Source: Dokdonella_A sp038237055
GTDB taxonomy: Bacteria; Pseudomonadota; Gammaproteobacteria; Xanthomonadales; Rhodanobacteraceae
Reading direction: 5' to 3'
DNA length: 50,906 bases
NCBI GenBank assembly: GCA_038237055.1
Contig: JBBRZD010000001.1
Location: 1-50,906, forward strand
Shown here: one piece after another, positions 1-7,505 of the stretch
How the letters are laid out: every line of letters starts with the position of its first letter
Position numbering within the stretch: the stretch's first letter is position 1
Program-made: the position numbers and the translations under genes
The notes under the pieces: model-generated
What the model saw: the letters and a program-made list of their open reading frames with translations, nothing else
Databases searched by the model: none
What the model was told of the DNA's origin: nothing

Positions 1-807
1 GTGGACGTTGCCAATGCACTCGAACGAATAATCGACGCCGCCATCGGTGAGGTCGACGATGACCTGCTGGATTGGGACATCCTTGTGGTCGGCTGGATTG
101 ATGAAATCGGTCGCGCCGAGTTGCTTCGCCATCACGAACTTTTCCGGGTTCATGTCGACTGCAAGGATGCGCGACGCCTTCGCCATCACCGCGCCCTGAA
201 TCACCGACATGCCGATGCCGCCGAGGCCGAACACAGCAACGGTCGAACCCGGCGTCACCTTTGCGGTGTTGAGCACGGCGCCGATGCCGGTGGTGATGCC
301 GCAGCCGAGCAGGCAGACCTTGTCCAGCGGTGCGGCCTTGTTGATTTTCGCGAGCGCGATCTCGGGCAGCACCGTGTATTCGGAGAACGTGCTGCAACCC
401 ATGTAATGCAGGATCGGTTTGCCGTTCATCGAGAAGCGCGAACTGCCATCCGGCATCACGCCCTTGCCTTGCGTCGCGCGGATCGCTTGGCACAGGTTGG
501 TCTTGCCGGACAGGCAGAACTTGCATACGCCGCATTCGGGCGTGTACAGCGGAATCACATGGTCGCCCGGCTTCACGCTGGTCACACCGGCGCCGACTTC
601 CTCGACGATGCCGCCGCCCTCGTGGCCGAGGATTGCAGGGAACAGGCCTTCCGGATCGGCGCCCGACAGCGTGAACGCATCCGTATGGCAGACGCCGGTT
701 GCGACGATGCGCACCAACACCTCGCCGGCGCGCGGACCTTCGAGATCGACTTGTTCGATCGAAAGAGGTTTGCCTGCTTCCCAAGCGACTGCTGCTCTTG
801 TTTTCAT
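1..807 (-). CDS. frmA: S-(hydroxymethyl)glutathione dehydrogenase / class III alcohol dehydrogenase (3' part outside window)
   Basis: Oxidises S-hydroxymethylglutathione, the formaldehyde-glutathione adduct, with NAD in the cytoplasm; also acts on long-chain alcohols. The first 269 codons are present out of roughly 370 usual for the family; the gene runs off the left edge. The catalytic zinc ligands C40 and H62-E63 are visible, as is the structural zinc set C92, C95, C98, C106. The Rossmann glycine motif VFGLGGIG and the class III stretch around GGVDYSFECIGN are intact. The ATG at 807 is preceded by GGAG. It lies downstream of, and on the same strand as, the YVTN propeller gene, separated by 138 bases that hold a palindromic repeat. 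Assignment to class III is from overall similarity remembered, so family is certain and substrate very likely. Confidence 0.93.
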   Translation of the reverse strand, partial: MKTRAAVAWEAGKPLSIEQVDLEGPRAGEVLVRIVATGVCHTDAFTLSGADPEGLFPAILGHEGGGIVEEVGAGVTSVKPGDHVIPLYTPECGVCKFCLSGKTNLCQAIRATQGKGVMPDGSSRFSMNGKPILHYMGCSTFSEYTVLPEIALAKINKAAPLDKVCLLGCGITTGIGAVLNTAKVTPGSTVAVFGLGGIGMSVIQGAVMAKASRILAVDMNPEKFVMAKQLGATDFINPADHKDVPIQQVIVDLTDGGVDYSFECIGNVH

Positions 808-837
808 GGTGGTGACTCCGGACTCTGTGTTGTCGTC

Positions 838-857
838 ATTCCCGCGCAAGCGGGAAT
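838..857. repeat. REP-like palindrome between frmA and the propeller gene
   Basis: ATTCCCGC, a four-base loop, then GCGGGAAT: a perfect 8-bp stem preceded by GTC and followed by CCA. This is the core of the widespread intergenic GTCATTCCCGC-type repeat of proteobacteria. It lies between the stop of the propeller gene and the start of frmA and could end transcription or stabilise an mRNA end, though no U-run follows it. Confidence 0.7.
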
Positions 858-945
858 CCATTGATCTTCGAACGTGGGCCGATGGACAAGCCGTTTCAGC
901 GATGTAAAGCGCTTACTGCTGATGCGGGGCGACAGCGAAACGTTG

Positions 946-1923
946 TCAGTGCGCAATGACGACACCCCACGGCAGTTCACCGACCGGGATTTCCTTGCCC
1001 ACGGCAAACGTCACTACGTCGATCACGCTGACGCTGTTCGAGCGTCCGTTCGCCACATATAGCTTCTTGCCGTCGGCTGACAGCGCCATGTTCCATGGCC
1101 GCTGGCCGACTGTGATCTGCTTGATCACCGCATTCGTATCCGTGTCGATCACCGACACACTGCCGCTCCCGTTCGCGACGTAGACACGCTTGCCGTCCTG
1201 CGACGTCGTCACGCCCGCTGCACGCGCGGCGGTCGGAATCGATGCGATTTTTGTGCGCGCGGCGAAGTCGATCACGTCGACGCCGTTTGCCGATTCCTGT
1301 GCGACGTAATAGTGCGACGTGCGCGGCACGAACGCGCCGCCGCGCGCATGACCGCTGGTCGCGATCGTGCCTACCGACGCATGCTTTGCGACGTCGATCA
1401 CATCTAGGTTGTCCGAACCCTCGTTGCTGGTCAGCAACCACTTGCCATCGGCCGTGAATTCGCAGTGCTCCGGATTCTTGCCCTGCACCGGAATCCGCGC
1501 GGTGATCTTGAACGACGCCGCATCCACGAGCAGGACCACGTTCTGACCCTCGGCGCAGACCGCGAGCGTCTTGTCGTCCGGCGACACGCGTACGCCTTCG
1601 GCTTCCTCGCCGATCGCAACGCGATGCTTGATGGTATCGCTGGCTGCGTCGATCGCGAACAAAGCGTTGTTCTGCGCGTCGACCACGTAAAGCGTCGCAC
1701 CGCTGCGATCGATATCGATCGCCTGCAGACGATGGCCGAGCTCATGCCCGGCAGTCAGCGTGCGCACGACGTTATCGTGCGCGGTATCGATCACCGATAT
1801 CGACCCGTTCTTCTGGTTCGGCACATATGCGAACGGCGCGGCGCTCGCGGCGACGCTGGCGGTCAGCGCGATCGCGCAGGTGAGCGCACGCACGGCAGCG
1901 TGCAGGTTGGAGGATGTCGGCAT
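946..1923 (-). CDS. secreted YVTN-family beta-propeller protein
   Basis: A 325-residue periplasmic or exported protein. Residues 1-29 form a signal peptide ending ASAA. The rest is a series of about seven beta-propeller blades of the YVTN type; repeated signatures include ISVIDT, LYVVDA, VYVANG, VSVIDT and LYVANG, and the final GELPWGVV resembles the earlier GQRPWNMA. The family is close to the propellers that accompany PQQ-dependent catabolism, but no PQQ enzyme is in the window. It sits upstream of frmA on the same strand, so a link with alcohol or aldehyde oxidation is possible but unproven. Function is therefore a binding or scaffold role of unknown ligand. The ATG at 1923 has only a weak ribosome binding site. 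Confidence 0.85.
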   Translation of the reverse strand: MPTSSNLHAAVRALTCAIALTASVAASAAPFAYVPNQKNGSISVIDTAHDNVVRTLTAGHELGHRLQAIDIDRSGATLYVVDAQNNALFAIDAASDTIKHRVAIGEEAEGVRVSPDDKTLAVCAEGQNVVLLVDAASFKITARIPVQGKNPEHCEFTADGKWLLTSNEGSDNLDVIDVAKHASVGTIATSGHARGGAFVPRTSHYYVAQESANGVDVIDFAARTKIASIPTAARAAGVTTSQDGKRVYVANGSGSVSVIDTDTNAVIKQITVGQRPWNMALSADGKKLYVANGRSNSVSVIDVVTFAVGKEIPVGELPWGVVIAH

Positions 1924-2037
1924 CAGGGATCTGGTTTCGTTGCGATCTGGAGCGCCAACGATACGCCAGCCTGCGGCTTACCAGTTACGCAGCGCAGCGG
2001 TCCGGATCACTGCGGCAGCGCAATTCATTCGCGGCGA

Positions 2038-3030
2038 TCAGGCGATCAGCGTGTGCGCGCCGTCGATTTCGACCAGCAGTTCGGCACGACAGATATCTCC
2101 AGCCAGCAGCAGCAAGTCACCCAGGTCGGGCACATGCGCACGCAAGGTGCGCTCGACTAGAGCCGCATCGGACGGATCGCGCAAATAAACCTTCAGGCAG
2201 CTGCCGGCATCCAGGTGCGAGCTCACGGCACCCGTGTGTTGCAGCAGGCTTTCGAGATTGGCCAACGTCTCGTCCACTTGCGCGACGATATCTTCATGAT
2301 GCTTCGACGCATGTCCGACCACGGCCGCGGTGCCCGAGATCAGCAACTGCGTCGGGCCAACCAGCATGGCGCGAGCGAACGTCGGCGAGGTCGGTCCGTA
2401 CTGGCGCGGATAACGCCAGGCGCTGAGCTGACGTGGATTTTCCATCGGCGTACCGGGTAGGCGTGCGGCAAGACCGTAGACCTGCAGTACGCGCCGACCG
2501 TCCTGGCGACCGATCGCGGATGCGGCCGGATAGCGCGATTGCGCGATGCCGCGCATGCCGCGTGCGCGACCGTCGCAGAACAAGCGATAGCGCTCGGTGT
2601 CGCCGTCGCCGAGGTTGATCGCATCGAGGTAGTTCCATAAACGCAGAACGAACGGGGTCGCGCTGGCGGCGACGAATGTGTTGATTCGGTGGTACGCATG
2701 TTCAGCTGCGCCCGTGATGCCGTCGTGTGCAGCCTCATCGACTTCGATGGCGAAGAACAGGTGCTCGCCGTCGGTGCTCCAGCGCAGGTCGTCCGCGCGC
2801 CCACACGTCACGGCGTTCGCGCTGCGCCACACCTCGATGAGACCGTTCGGCTGCACCGGTTCGAGGCCAACCCGCAACACGCGCGGATCGTCGACGTCGG
2901 GCAGCACTTGGCCAAAACCAAACATGGCGAGTACGCCGGGCTCGCCCGCAAGCGTGACCACCGAAGCCTTTTCATAGCCGATCCGCACGGGTGCGGCAGG
3001 CGATTCGGTTGCGCTCATCGAGGTCGACAT
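2038..3030 (-). CDS. xanB2: XanB2/FkbO-type chorismatase (hydroxybenzoate synthase)
   Basis: Hydrolyses chorismate. In Xanthomonas the homologue XanB2 yields both 3-hydroxybenzoate (xanthomonadin pigment starter) and 4-hydroxybenzoate (ubiquinone precursor). The 330 residues match the family length. The C-terminal RutC-like half shows SGTAAVVGHASKHHEDIVAQ, and the conserved ending DICRAELLVEIDG with the catalytic-region glutamate. It is transcribed divergently from the acyl carrier protein gene at 3119 and heads the pigment-type cluster. It stops 114 bases before the start of the propeller gene on the same strand. The mix of 3- and 4-hydroxybenzoate made cannot be read from sequence. An alternative ATG (MSATESP) lies five codons inside. 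Confidence 0.9.
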   Translation of the reverse strand: MSTSMSATESPAAPVRIGYEKASVVTLAGEPGVLAMFGFGQVLPDVDDPRVLRVGLEPVQPNGLIEVWRSANAVTCGRADDLRWSTDGEHLFFAIEVDEAAHDGITGAAEHAYHRINTFVAASATPFVLRLWNYLDAINLGDGDTERYRLFCDGRARGMRGIAQSRYPAASAIGRQDGRRVLQVYGLAARLPGTPMENPRQLSAWRYPRQYGPTSPTFARAMLVGPTQLLISGTAAVVGHASKHHEDIVAQVDETLANLESLLQHTGAVSSHLDAGSCLKVYLRDPSDAALVERTLRAHVPDLGDLLLLAGDICRAELLVEIDGAHTLIA

Positions 3031-3086
3031 TCGAAACGCGGGGTAGTTCTAGGGCGCCACTCGGACCGGCGGCGGGTCGACGATGA

Positions 3087-3092
3087 TACACT
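3087..3092 (+). promoter_or_regulatory. candidate extended -10 box for the acyl carrier protein gene
   Basis: TACACT preceded by TGA gives a TGN-extended -10 element. It would start transcription near 3099, about 20 bases before the chosen ATG at 3119, which argues against the upstream ATG at 3083 as the start codon. No convincing -35 box is visible. Confidence 0.35.
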
Positions 3093-3118
3093 GGACCAAT
3101 ATTTTTCAGCGCATTCCG

Positions 3119-3421
3119 ATGGCCGACGCCCCGATGGACACAAGTACCGCCGCCGCCGCGCAGACCCCTGCCGAGCATGAACTCGCGCAGCTGCTGGTGG
3201 TGAGCCTCAATATCGACGGCATGAAGCCCGAGCAGATCGACCCGCACGCCGCGCTGTTCGGCAGCGATCTGGGTCTGGATTCCATCGACGCACTCGAGCT
3301 TGCGCTGGCAGTGTCCAAGCGCTACGGCTTCCAGCTGCGTTCGGATAATCCCGACAACAAGCGCATCTTCAGCAGCCTGCGCGAGCTGTCCGCGCACATC
3401 GAGCAGAACCGCGCCGCATAG
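3119..3421 (+). CDS. acyl carrier protein of the pigment cluster
   Basis: A 100-residue carrier protein with one phosphopantetheine attachment site: the motif DLGLDSIDALEL places the modified serine at residue 55, followed by the typical helix LALAVSKRYGF. It would hold the growing polyene or its aromatic starter in the cytoplasm. An Ala-rich N-terminal tail of about 15 residues precedes the domain. The frame is open from an ATG at 3083, but that would add an atypical N-terminus overlapping a likely promoter, so ATG 3119 was chosen. It is divergent from the chorismatase and converges on the halogenase gene 37 bases downstream. The equivalent in Xanthomonas pig clusters also directly follows the chorismatase gene. 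Confidence 0.9.
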   Translation: MADAPMDTSTAAAAQTPAEHELAQLLVVSLNIDGMKPEQIDPHAALFGSDLGLDSIDALELALAVSKRYGFQLRSDNPDNKRIFSSLRELSAHIEQNRAA

Positions 3422-3458
3422 CGCGCGTTTGCCCTGGGCACTACGGGCGCGGGCGAAT

Positions 3459-4787
3459 CTACGAGGGGTCCACCGGCGTATTGCCGCCGCTGAACGCGAC
3501 CTTCGCCTGGCGCCGGCGCATCATCATCTCGCCGACCCAGCGGCGCAGGTTGCCGATCCCGTAGCAGGCATAGACAAGCTTGAACAGCTTCAGCTTGCGC
3601 ATCACCGCATCATTGTCGAAGACATCGCCGGCAAGCATCGAGATCACGCCCTGCTCCAGCTGCCACTGGTTGCCGGGATGCGCGAACAGATGGCGCATCA
3701 CCGGCGAATTGAAGCGGTAGATGAACCACGAAAACACCCGCACGCCGCGGTGTATTCGCGCGGCGAAAGCACGTTGCAGGGTCGCCTCACGCGTGGGATC
3801 GGCAAGGATATCGCCGACCATCGCGGCGGCTTGCTTGGCGCTGTGCATCGCCAGGTACACGCCGGAAGAGAACACCGGATCGACGAACGCGTAGGCGTCG
3901 CCGACCATCACCCAACCCGGCCCCGCCATCCGTTCGCAGGTGTAGGAATAGTTGCCGGTCACGCGCACCTCGGACACCATCTTCGCATTCGCCATGCGGC
4001 GCCACGCGTCCGGCATCATCTGCAGCGTTGCGAGCAGAAATTCCTCGTTCCGGCCGCGGCGCTGCTTCAGGTAATCGGGCCAGCACACGCAACCGATGCT
4101 CATCACACCGGCTTGCAACGGGATGAACCAGCACCAGCCGTGTTCGAAGTTGTAGATGCTGATGTTTCCGGCATCTTCGGCCGGCCGCATCTCGACGCCC
4201 TCGAAATGCGCGAAGATCGCGGCGCTCTGATGCTTGTCGTTCTTGCGCTTGATCTTCAGTGCGCTGCCGAGCAGGGTTTCGCGGCCGCTCGCATCCACCA
4301 GATACTTCGCGCGTATGTCCAATGCGTTGCCGTTGGCATCGCGCGCCTTCGCCGTGATCCGACCGACACCATCGGCTGCGACCTGTTCGACCTTGACGCC
4401 TTCGCGTGCATCGACTCCGCTTTCGCGCGCGTGCTCGAACAGCATCTCATCGAAGTCCTCGCGCTTGACCTGGAACGCATGCGGCGGCGTGGTGCCGAGC
4501 GAACGCGCGAAATGGAAGGTCTGGTAGTTGCCCTCCTCGGAGGGGAAATCCGCACCCAGCTTGAGCACGCCAAGCGCGCGCACCTTCTCCATTACACCGA
4601 GTGCGTCGAAGATGGGCAGGTTCGCCGGCAACAGCGATTCGCCGATATGGAAACGCGGGTGGCGGTCCTTCTCCAGTTGCAGCACGCGAAGGCCCTGGCG
4701 CTGCAGCAACGTCGCCGCCGTCGATCCACCGGGTCCGCCGCCCACCACCAGCACGTCGCACTCGATCGAATCCGTTGCCTGCTGCAC
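3459..4787 (-). CDS. FAD-dependent halogenase-like monooxygenase of the pigment cluster
   Basis: A 442-residue flavoprotein. The N-terminal FAD motif is GGGPGG (16-21), followed by HPRFHIGESLLP, typical of flavin halogenases. The halogenase signature WxWxIP appears as W218-C-W220-F-I-P223, and a second flavin contact GDAYAFVDPVFSSGV is present. Xanthomonadin is brominated and its clusters carry a similar enzyme, so halogenation of the aryl polyene is the likely role; related enzymes are plain hydroxylases, so chemistry is not certain. The frame stays open far upstream but that part is low-quality sequence overlapping the next gene. GTG at 4787 was chosen because GGAG sits seven to eight bases before it and the FAD motif begins soon after. 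It is the only gene of the cluster body on this strand. Confidence 0.85.
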   Translation of the reverse strand: MQQATDSIECDVLVVGGGPGGSTAATLLQRQGLRVLQLEKDRHPRFHIGESLLPANLPIFDALGVMEKVRALGVLKLGADFPSEEGNYQTFHFARSLGTTPPHAFQVKREDFDEMLFEHARESGVDAREGVKVEQVAADGVGRITAKARDANGNALDIRAKYLVDASGRETLLGSALKIKRKNDKHQSAAIFAHFEGVEMRPAEDAGNISIYNFEHGWCWFIPLQAGVMSIGCVCWPDYLKQRRGRNEEFLLATLQMMPDAWRRMANAKMVSEVRVTGNYSYTCERMAGPGWVMVGDAYAFVDPVFSSGVYLAMHSAKQAAAMVGDILADPTREATLQRAFAARIHRGVRVFSWFIYRFNSPVMRHLFAHPGNQWQLEQGVISMLAGDVFDNDAVMRKLKLFKLVYACYGIGNLRRWVGEMMMRRRQAKVAFSGGNTPVDPS

Positions 4788-4824
4788 GCACTTCTCCGGG
4801 GTAGCCGAACCGTCATTGGCCCCT

Positions 4825-5628
4825 ATGGTACAGTCGCGCCGCTTTCCCGCTACCCCGCTGGCGATTTCCGCGTTGCCTCCCGTGTCTGCCCCGGTTTCCC
4901 CTGCACACCTTGCAACGCCGCCCGCGCGACGTTCGCGCGCGTTCGCCTTCGGCGTGGGCGTGTACATGCTGTTGCTGTTTGCTGCGTTCGCGACCGGCAG
5001 CGCGGTGCTCGATGAGTTCGCCGTATTCGCCCTGATCAGCGTGCTGCTGCTGCGCGGCCTGCGTCGCGGCAGTGGCGTGGCGTGGTCTTTGTGGCTCGGC
5101 GTCTCGATCCTGCTGACATGGTTGGCTCGGCGCGGCCTGGGCCAGCTCGCATTGGATAGTCTGCCGGTCGTGATCAACGCGGCGCTGTGTCTGGTGTTCG
5201 CGCGTACGCTTGGCGCGTCGCACGAACCGCTGATCGCGCACATCATCAGCGTGCTCGAAGGTCCGCAGCGCCTCGCCATGCCGCGGGTCGCGGGTTATGC
5301 GCGTCGCCTTACCCTTGCATGGGCCCTGCTGCTCGGTCTGCAGGCGTGCGTATTGCTCGTCGTCGTCGCGTGCACGGTTCCCGACGGGATACTCGCGAGT
5401 TTCGGCATCGATCCGCCGTTCCCGGTTTCGCACGTCTGGCGTTGGTATCTTCATTTGGGCAGTTATGCGCTGGTGCTGGGCTTCCTCGTACTCGAATACG
5501 CGTTCCGTCGCTGGCATCTGCGCCATCTTCCGCATGCGCCGCTGCCCGTGTTCATCGCGCGCCTTGCGCGGCGCTGGCCCGCCCTGATAGCCAGCTTCGC
5601 TGCCGGTACGGCGCGCAGTGCCCCATGA
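4825..5628 (+). CDS. COG4648-like integral membrane protein of aryl-polyene clusters
   Basis: About 267 residues with five to six hydrophobic segments, starting around GVGVYMLLLFAAFATG. The central stretch HEPLIAHIISVLEGP, then YARRLTLAWALLLGLQA, resembles the conserved core of the COG4648 membrane proteins found in aryl-polyene gene sets; their biochemical role is not established. It begins a run of plus-strand genes with overlapping stops and starts (ATGA with the next gene). The start is uncertain: ATG 4825 is the outermost, but a -10-like TACAGT at 4829-4834 overlaps it, and GTG 4882 would give a shorter N-terminus more like the family. The upstream divergent gene starts at 4787. Confidence 0.75.
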   Translation: MVQSRRFPATPLAISALPPVSAPVSPAHLATPPARRSRAFAFGVGVYMLLLFAAFATGSAVLDEFAVFALISVLLLRGLRRGSGVAWSLWLGVSILLTWLARRGLGQLALDSLPVVINAALCLVFARTLGASHEPLIAHIISVLEGPQRLAMPRVAGYARRLTLAWALLLGLQACVLLVVVACTVPDGILASFGIDPPFPVSHVWRWYLHLGSYALVLGFLVLEYAFRRWHLRHLPHAPLPVFIARLARRWPALIASFAAGTARSAP

Positions 5629-5951
5629 GCGATCCGGCCGGCCAGCAGATGACGGTTATCGCGTGCATCCGGATATCCGCGCAGCATCCGAGCCTGCCCG
5701 GCCATTTTCCCGACCAGCCGATCGTGCCCGGCGTGGTCTTGCTCGATCGCATTGCCGCGGCAGTGGAACAGGCCGGGTGGGGCGCCCTGCATCGCATCGC
5801 TGCGGTAAAATTCCTCGCGCCGCTGCTGCCGGAACAAGACGCCCAACTGACAGCCACCTGCAACGGCACGCGCCTGCGTTTCCACATTGAACGCGACGGC
5901 AGGGCGATACTGCGCGGCGAAGGCGAACTGGCCCAGGGGGGGCTGCAATGA
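5625..5951 (+). CDS. hotdog-fold 3-hydroxyacyl-ACP dehydratase (FabA/FabZ-like)
   Basis: A 108-residue single hotdog domain. The motif PGHFPDQPIVPGVVLLD carries the presumed catalytic H27 and an acidic residue at D41 in the position used by FabA (Asp) or FabZ (Glu). It would remove water from 3-hydroxyacyl-ACP to make the conjugated double bonds of the polyene chain. The ATG overlaps the stop of the membrane protein gene (ATGA), and its own stop overlaps the start of the acyltransferase gene by four bases, so the genes are translationally coupled. It differs from the second dehydratase at 9841, which belongs to another hotdog subfamily. Confidence 0.85.
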   Translation: MSDPAGQQMTVIACIRISAQHPSLPGHFPDQPIVPGVVLLDRIAAAVEQAGWGALHRIAAVKFLAPLLPEQDAQLTATCNGTRLRFHIERDGRAILRGEGELAQGGLQ

Positions 5952-6919
5952 CTGAACACTGGACCCAACGCCCGGAAGGTGGCGGTCGCTTTGCAATCTG
6001 GCTGCTCCGCACGATCGGCCTGAATCTGGGCCGCGACGTTGCGCGCGCGCTCCTCTATCCGATCACGCTGTATTTCTATATCCGGCGACCATTCGAGCGT
6101 CGGGTCTCGGCTGAATTCCTGCAGCGTGCGTTTGGCCGGCCGGCGAGCCCCTGGCAAGTGATGCGCCATATCCATCGCTTTGCCTCGACCATCCTCGACC
6201 GCATGTTCCTGCTCACCGATTGCTTCTCGCGCTTCGACGTGCGGATGAACGGGCTCGACGAACTGACTTCGCGTATCCGTCCGGACCGCGGCGTGCTCTT
6301 GATCGGTTCGCACATCGGCAGCTTTGAAGTGTTGCGCGTCGCGGCGGCGGCGCGCCCGGACGTGAAGGTGCGCGTCGTGCTCGATACGCAGCAGACGCCG
6401 GCGCTGACCGAGCTGCTGCATGCGATCAACCCGGAGATCGGCCGCAACGTGATCGATGCGTCGCGACCCGGCACCGAGATCGTGCTCGCGCTCAGCGAAG
6501 CGCTGCGCGAAGGCGCACTGACGACACTGCTCGGCGACCGCGCACGACCCAATGAGGCAACGATAGTCGTCGACTTCATGGGCTCGCCGGCTGCATTTCC
6601 GGTGGCGCCGTTTATCATCGGCTCGGTACTCAAGGTGCCGCTCGTCCTGTGTTTTGGCCTCTACCGCGGCGGCAACCGCTACGACCTGCATTTCGAGGCG
6701 TTTTCCGACGAGCTGGTGCTGCCGCGGCGTGGGCGCAAAGCCGAGCTGCGCGCGGTCGTGCAACGCTATGCGACGCGTCTTGAGCACTACGTACGCGAAG
6801 ACCCCTATAACTGGTTCAACTGGCATGACTTCTGGAATCTCGATGGACTTGAAGAAGATGAGCTTGCTGCTGGCAGGGCTGCTGTCGCCGATGCTGGCGT
6901 GTCACGCAGCGTCGCGTGA
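5948..6919 (+). CDS. lysophospholipid/lauroyl-type acyltransferase of the pigment cluster
   Basis: A 323-residue membrane-associated acyltransferase of the LpxL/HtrB-like superfamily. The catalytic motif reads SHIGSFE with H122 and E127, and the C-terminal YNWFNWHDFW is typical of the variant found in aryl-polyene clusters. It probably links the polyene acyl group to a lipid or glycerol-phosphate anchor, as pigment acyltransferases do in Xanthomonas. A hydrophobic segment near residues 30-45 (ALLYPITLYFYI) may attach it to the inner membrane. It overlaps the dehydratase gene by four bases and the following LolA-like gene by up to 77 bases, an unusually long overlap. Confidence 0.85.
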   Translation: MTEHWTQRPEGGGRFAIWLLRTIGLNLGRDVARALLYPITLYFYIRRPFERRVSAEFLQRAFGRPASPWQVMRHIHRFASTILDRMFLLTDCFSRFDVRMNGLDELTSRIRPDRGVLLIGSHIGSFEVLRVAAAARPDVKVRVVLDTQQTPALTELLHAINPEIGRNVIDASRPGTEIVLALSEALREGALTTLLGDRARPNEATIVVDFMGSPAAFPVAPFIIGSVLKVPLVLCFGLYRGGNRYDLHFEAFSDELVLPRRGRKAELRAVVQRYATRLEHYVREDPYNWFNWHDFWNLDGLEEDELAAGRAAVADAGVSRSVA

Positions 6920-7505
6920 AGCAGGAATCGCTGTCGATGCCGCGGCCCTGGTCGCGGGACTCAAGCGCGATGCGCCAGCGCGCACGGCTTATACCGAAGT
7001 ACGTTTTTCCGGCCTGCTCGATCGCCCGCTGATTCTGCGTGGGGAACTCGAATACCTCGGTCCCGGCAAGCTTGGCAAGCGCGTCGACAAACCTTATCGC
7101 GAACAGGTGACGGTCGCCGACGGCCGTGCCACCGTGAAGCGCGGCGATCGCGCCGCGCGCGCGTTTTCGCTCAGCCAGGCGCCAGAACTCGAAGGTTTCC
7201 TGCGTGGCTTCACGGCCCTGCTGGGTGGCGACGCCGTCACGCTTGCCGCCGACTTCGAACTCACCGCGAGCGGCACGCCGGCAAGCTGGCAACTCAATCT
7301 GAAACCGCGTGACACACGGCTTGCGCATCGCATCAGCACGATCGAAGTCGATGGCACCGAGCGCACGCCGCGTTGCTTCCGCACGCACGAAGCGGACGGC
7401 GACCTCAGCGTGCTGTTGGTCGATGGGCTGGCCACGGCGGATCTGCCGTCGCGGCCGTCGCCGCCGCAGATCGATGCGCTCTGCCGTGGTTTGAAGTCGC
7501 CGTGA
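6843..7505 (+). CDS. LolA-related periplasmic protein of the pigment cluster
   Basis: About 220 residues with an N-terminal signal peptide (KKMSLLLAGLLSPMLA followed by CHA). The mature part resembles the LolA-like proteins of aryl-polyene clusters: a region around FSGLLDRPLILRGELEYLGPGKLGKRV corresponds to the sequence often seen as F-x-Q-x-x-L-x-x-P-L-x-x-x-G. It is thought to shuttle a lipidic product across the periplasm together with the MMPL exporter. The start lies inside the acyltransferase gene: ATG 6843 or ATG 6858 are both possible, giving overlaps of 77 or 62 bases. Its stop overlaps the GTG of the exporter (GTGA). A lipoprotein is unlikely, as MLAC is a poor lipobox. Confidence 0.75.
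   Translation: MDLKKMSLLLAGLLSPMLACHAASREAGIAVDAAALVAGLKRDAPARTAYTEVRFSGLLDRPLILRGELEYLGPGKLGKRVDKPYREQVTVADGRATVKRGDRAARAFSLSQAPELEGFLRGFTALLGGDAVTLAADFELTASGTPASWQLNLKPRDTRLAHRISTIEVDGTERTPRCFRTHEADGDLSVLLVDGLATADLPSRPSPPQIDALCRGLKSP

Noticed and set aside
1..864. Plus-strand open frame across the left edge
   Set aside because: It is the antisense of the clear frmA coding sequence and has no domain-like composition.
3300..5015. 571-codon plus-strand frame, His/Arg-rich
   Set aside because: Antisense shadow of the halogenase gene; high-GC codons leave the opposite strand open.
4788..5279. N-terminal extension of the halogenase frame
   Set aside because: It overlaps the divergent membrane protein gene, has no domain features, and a GTG with a good ribosome site lies just before the FAD motif.
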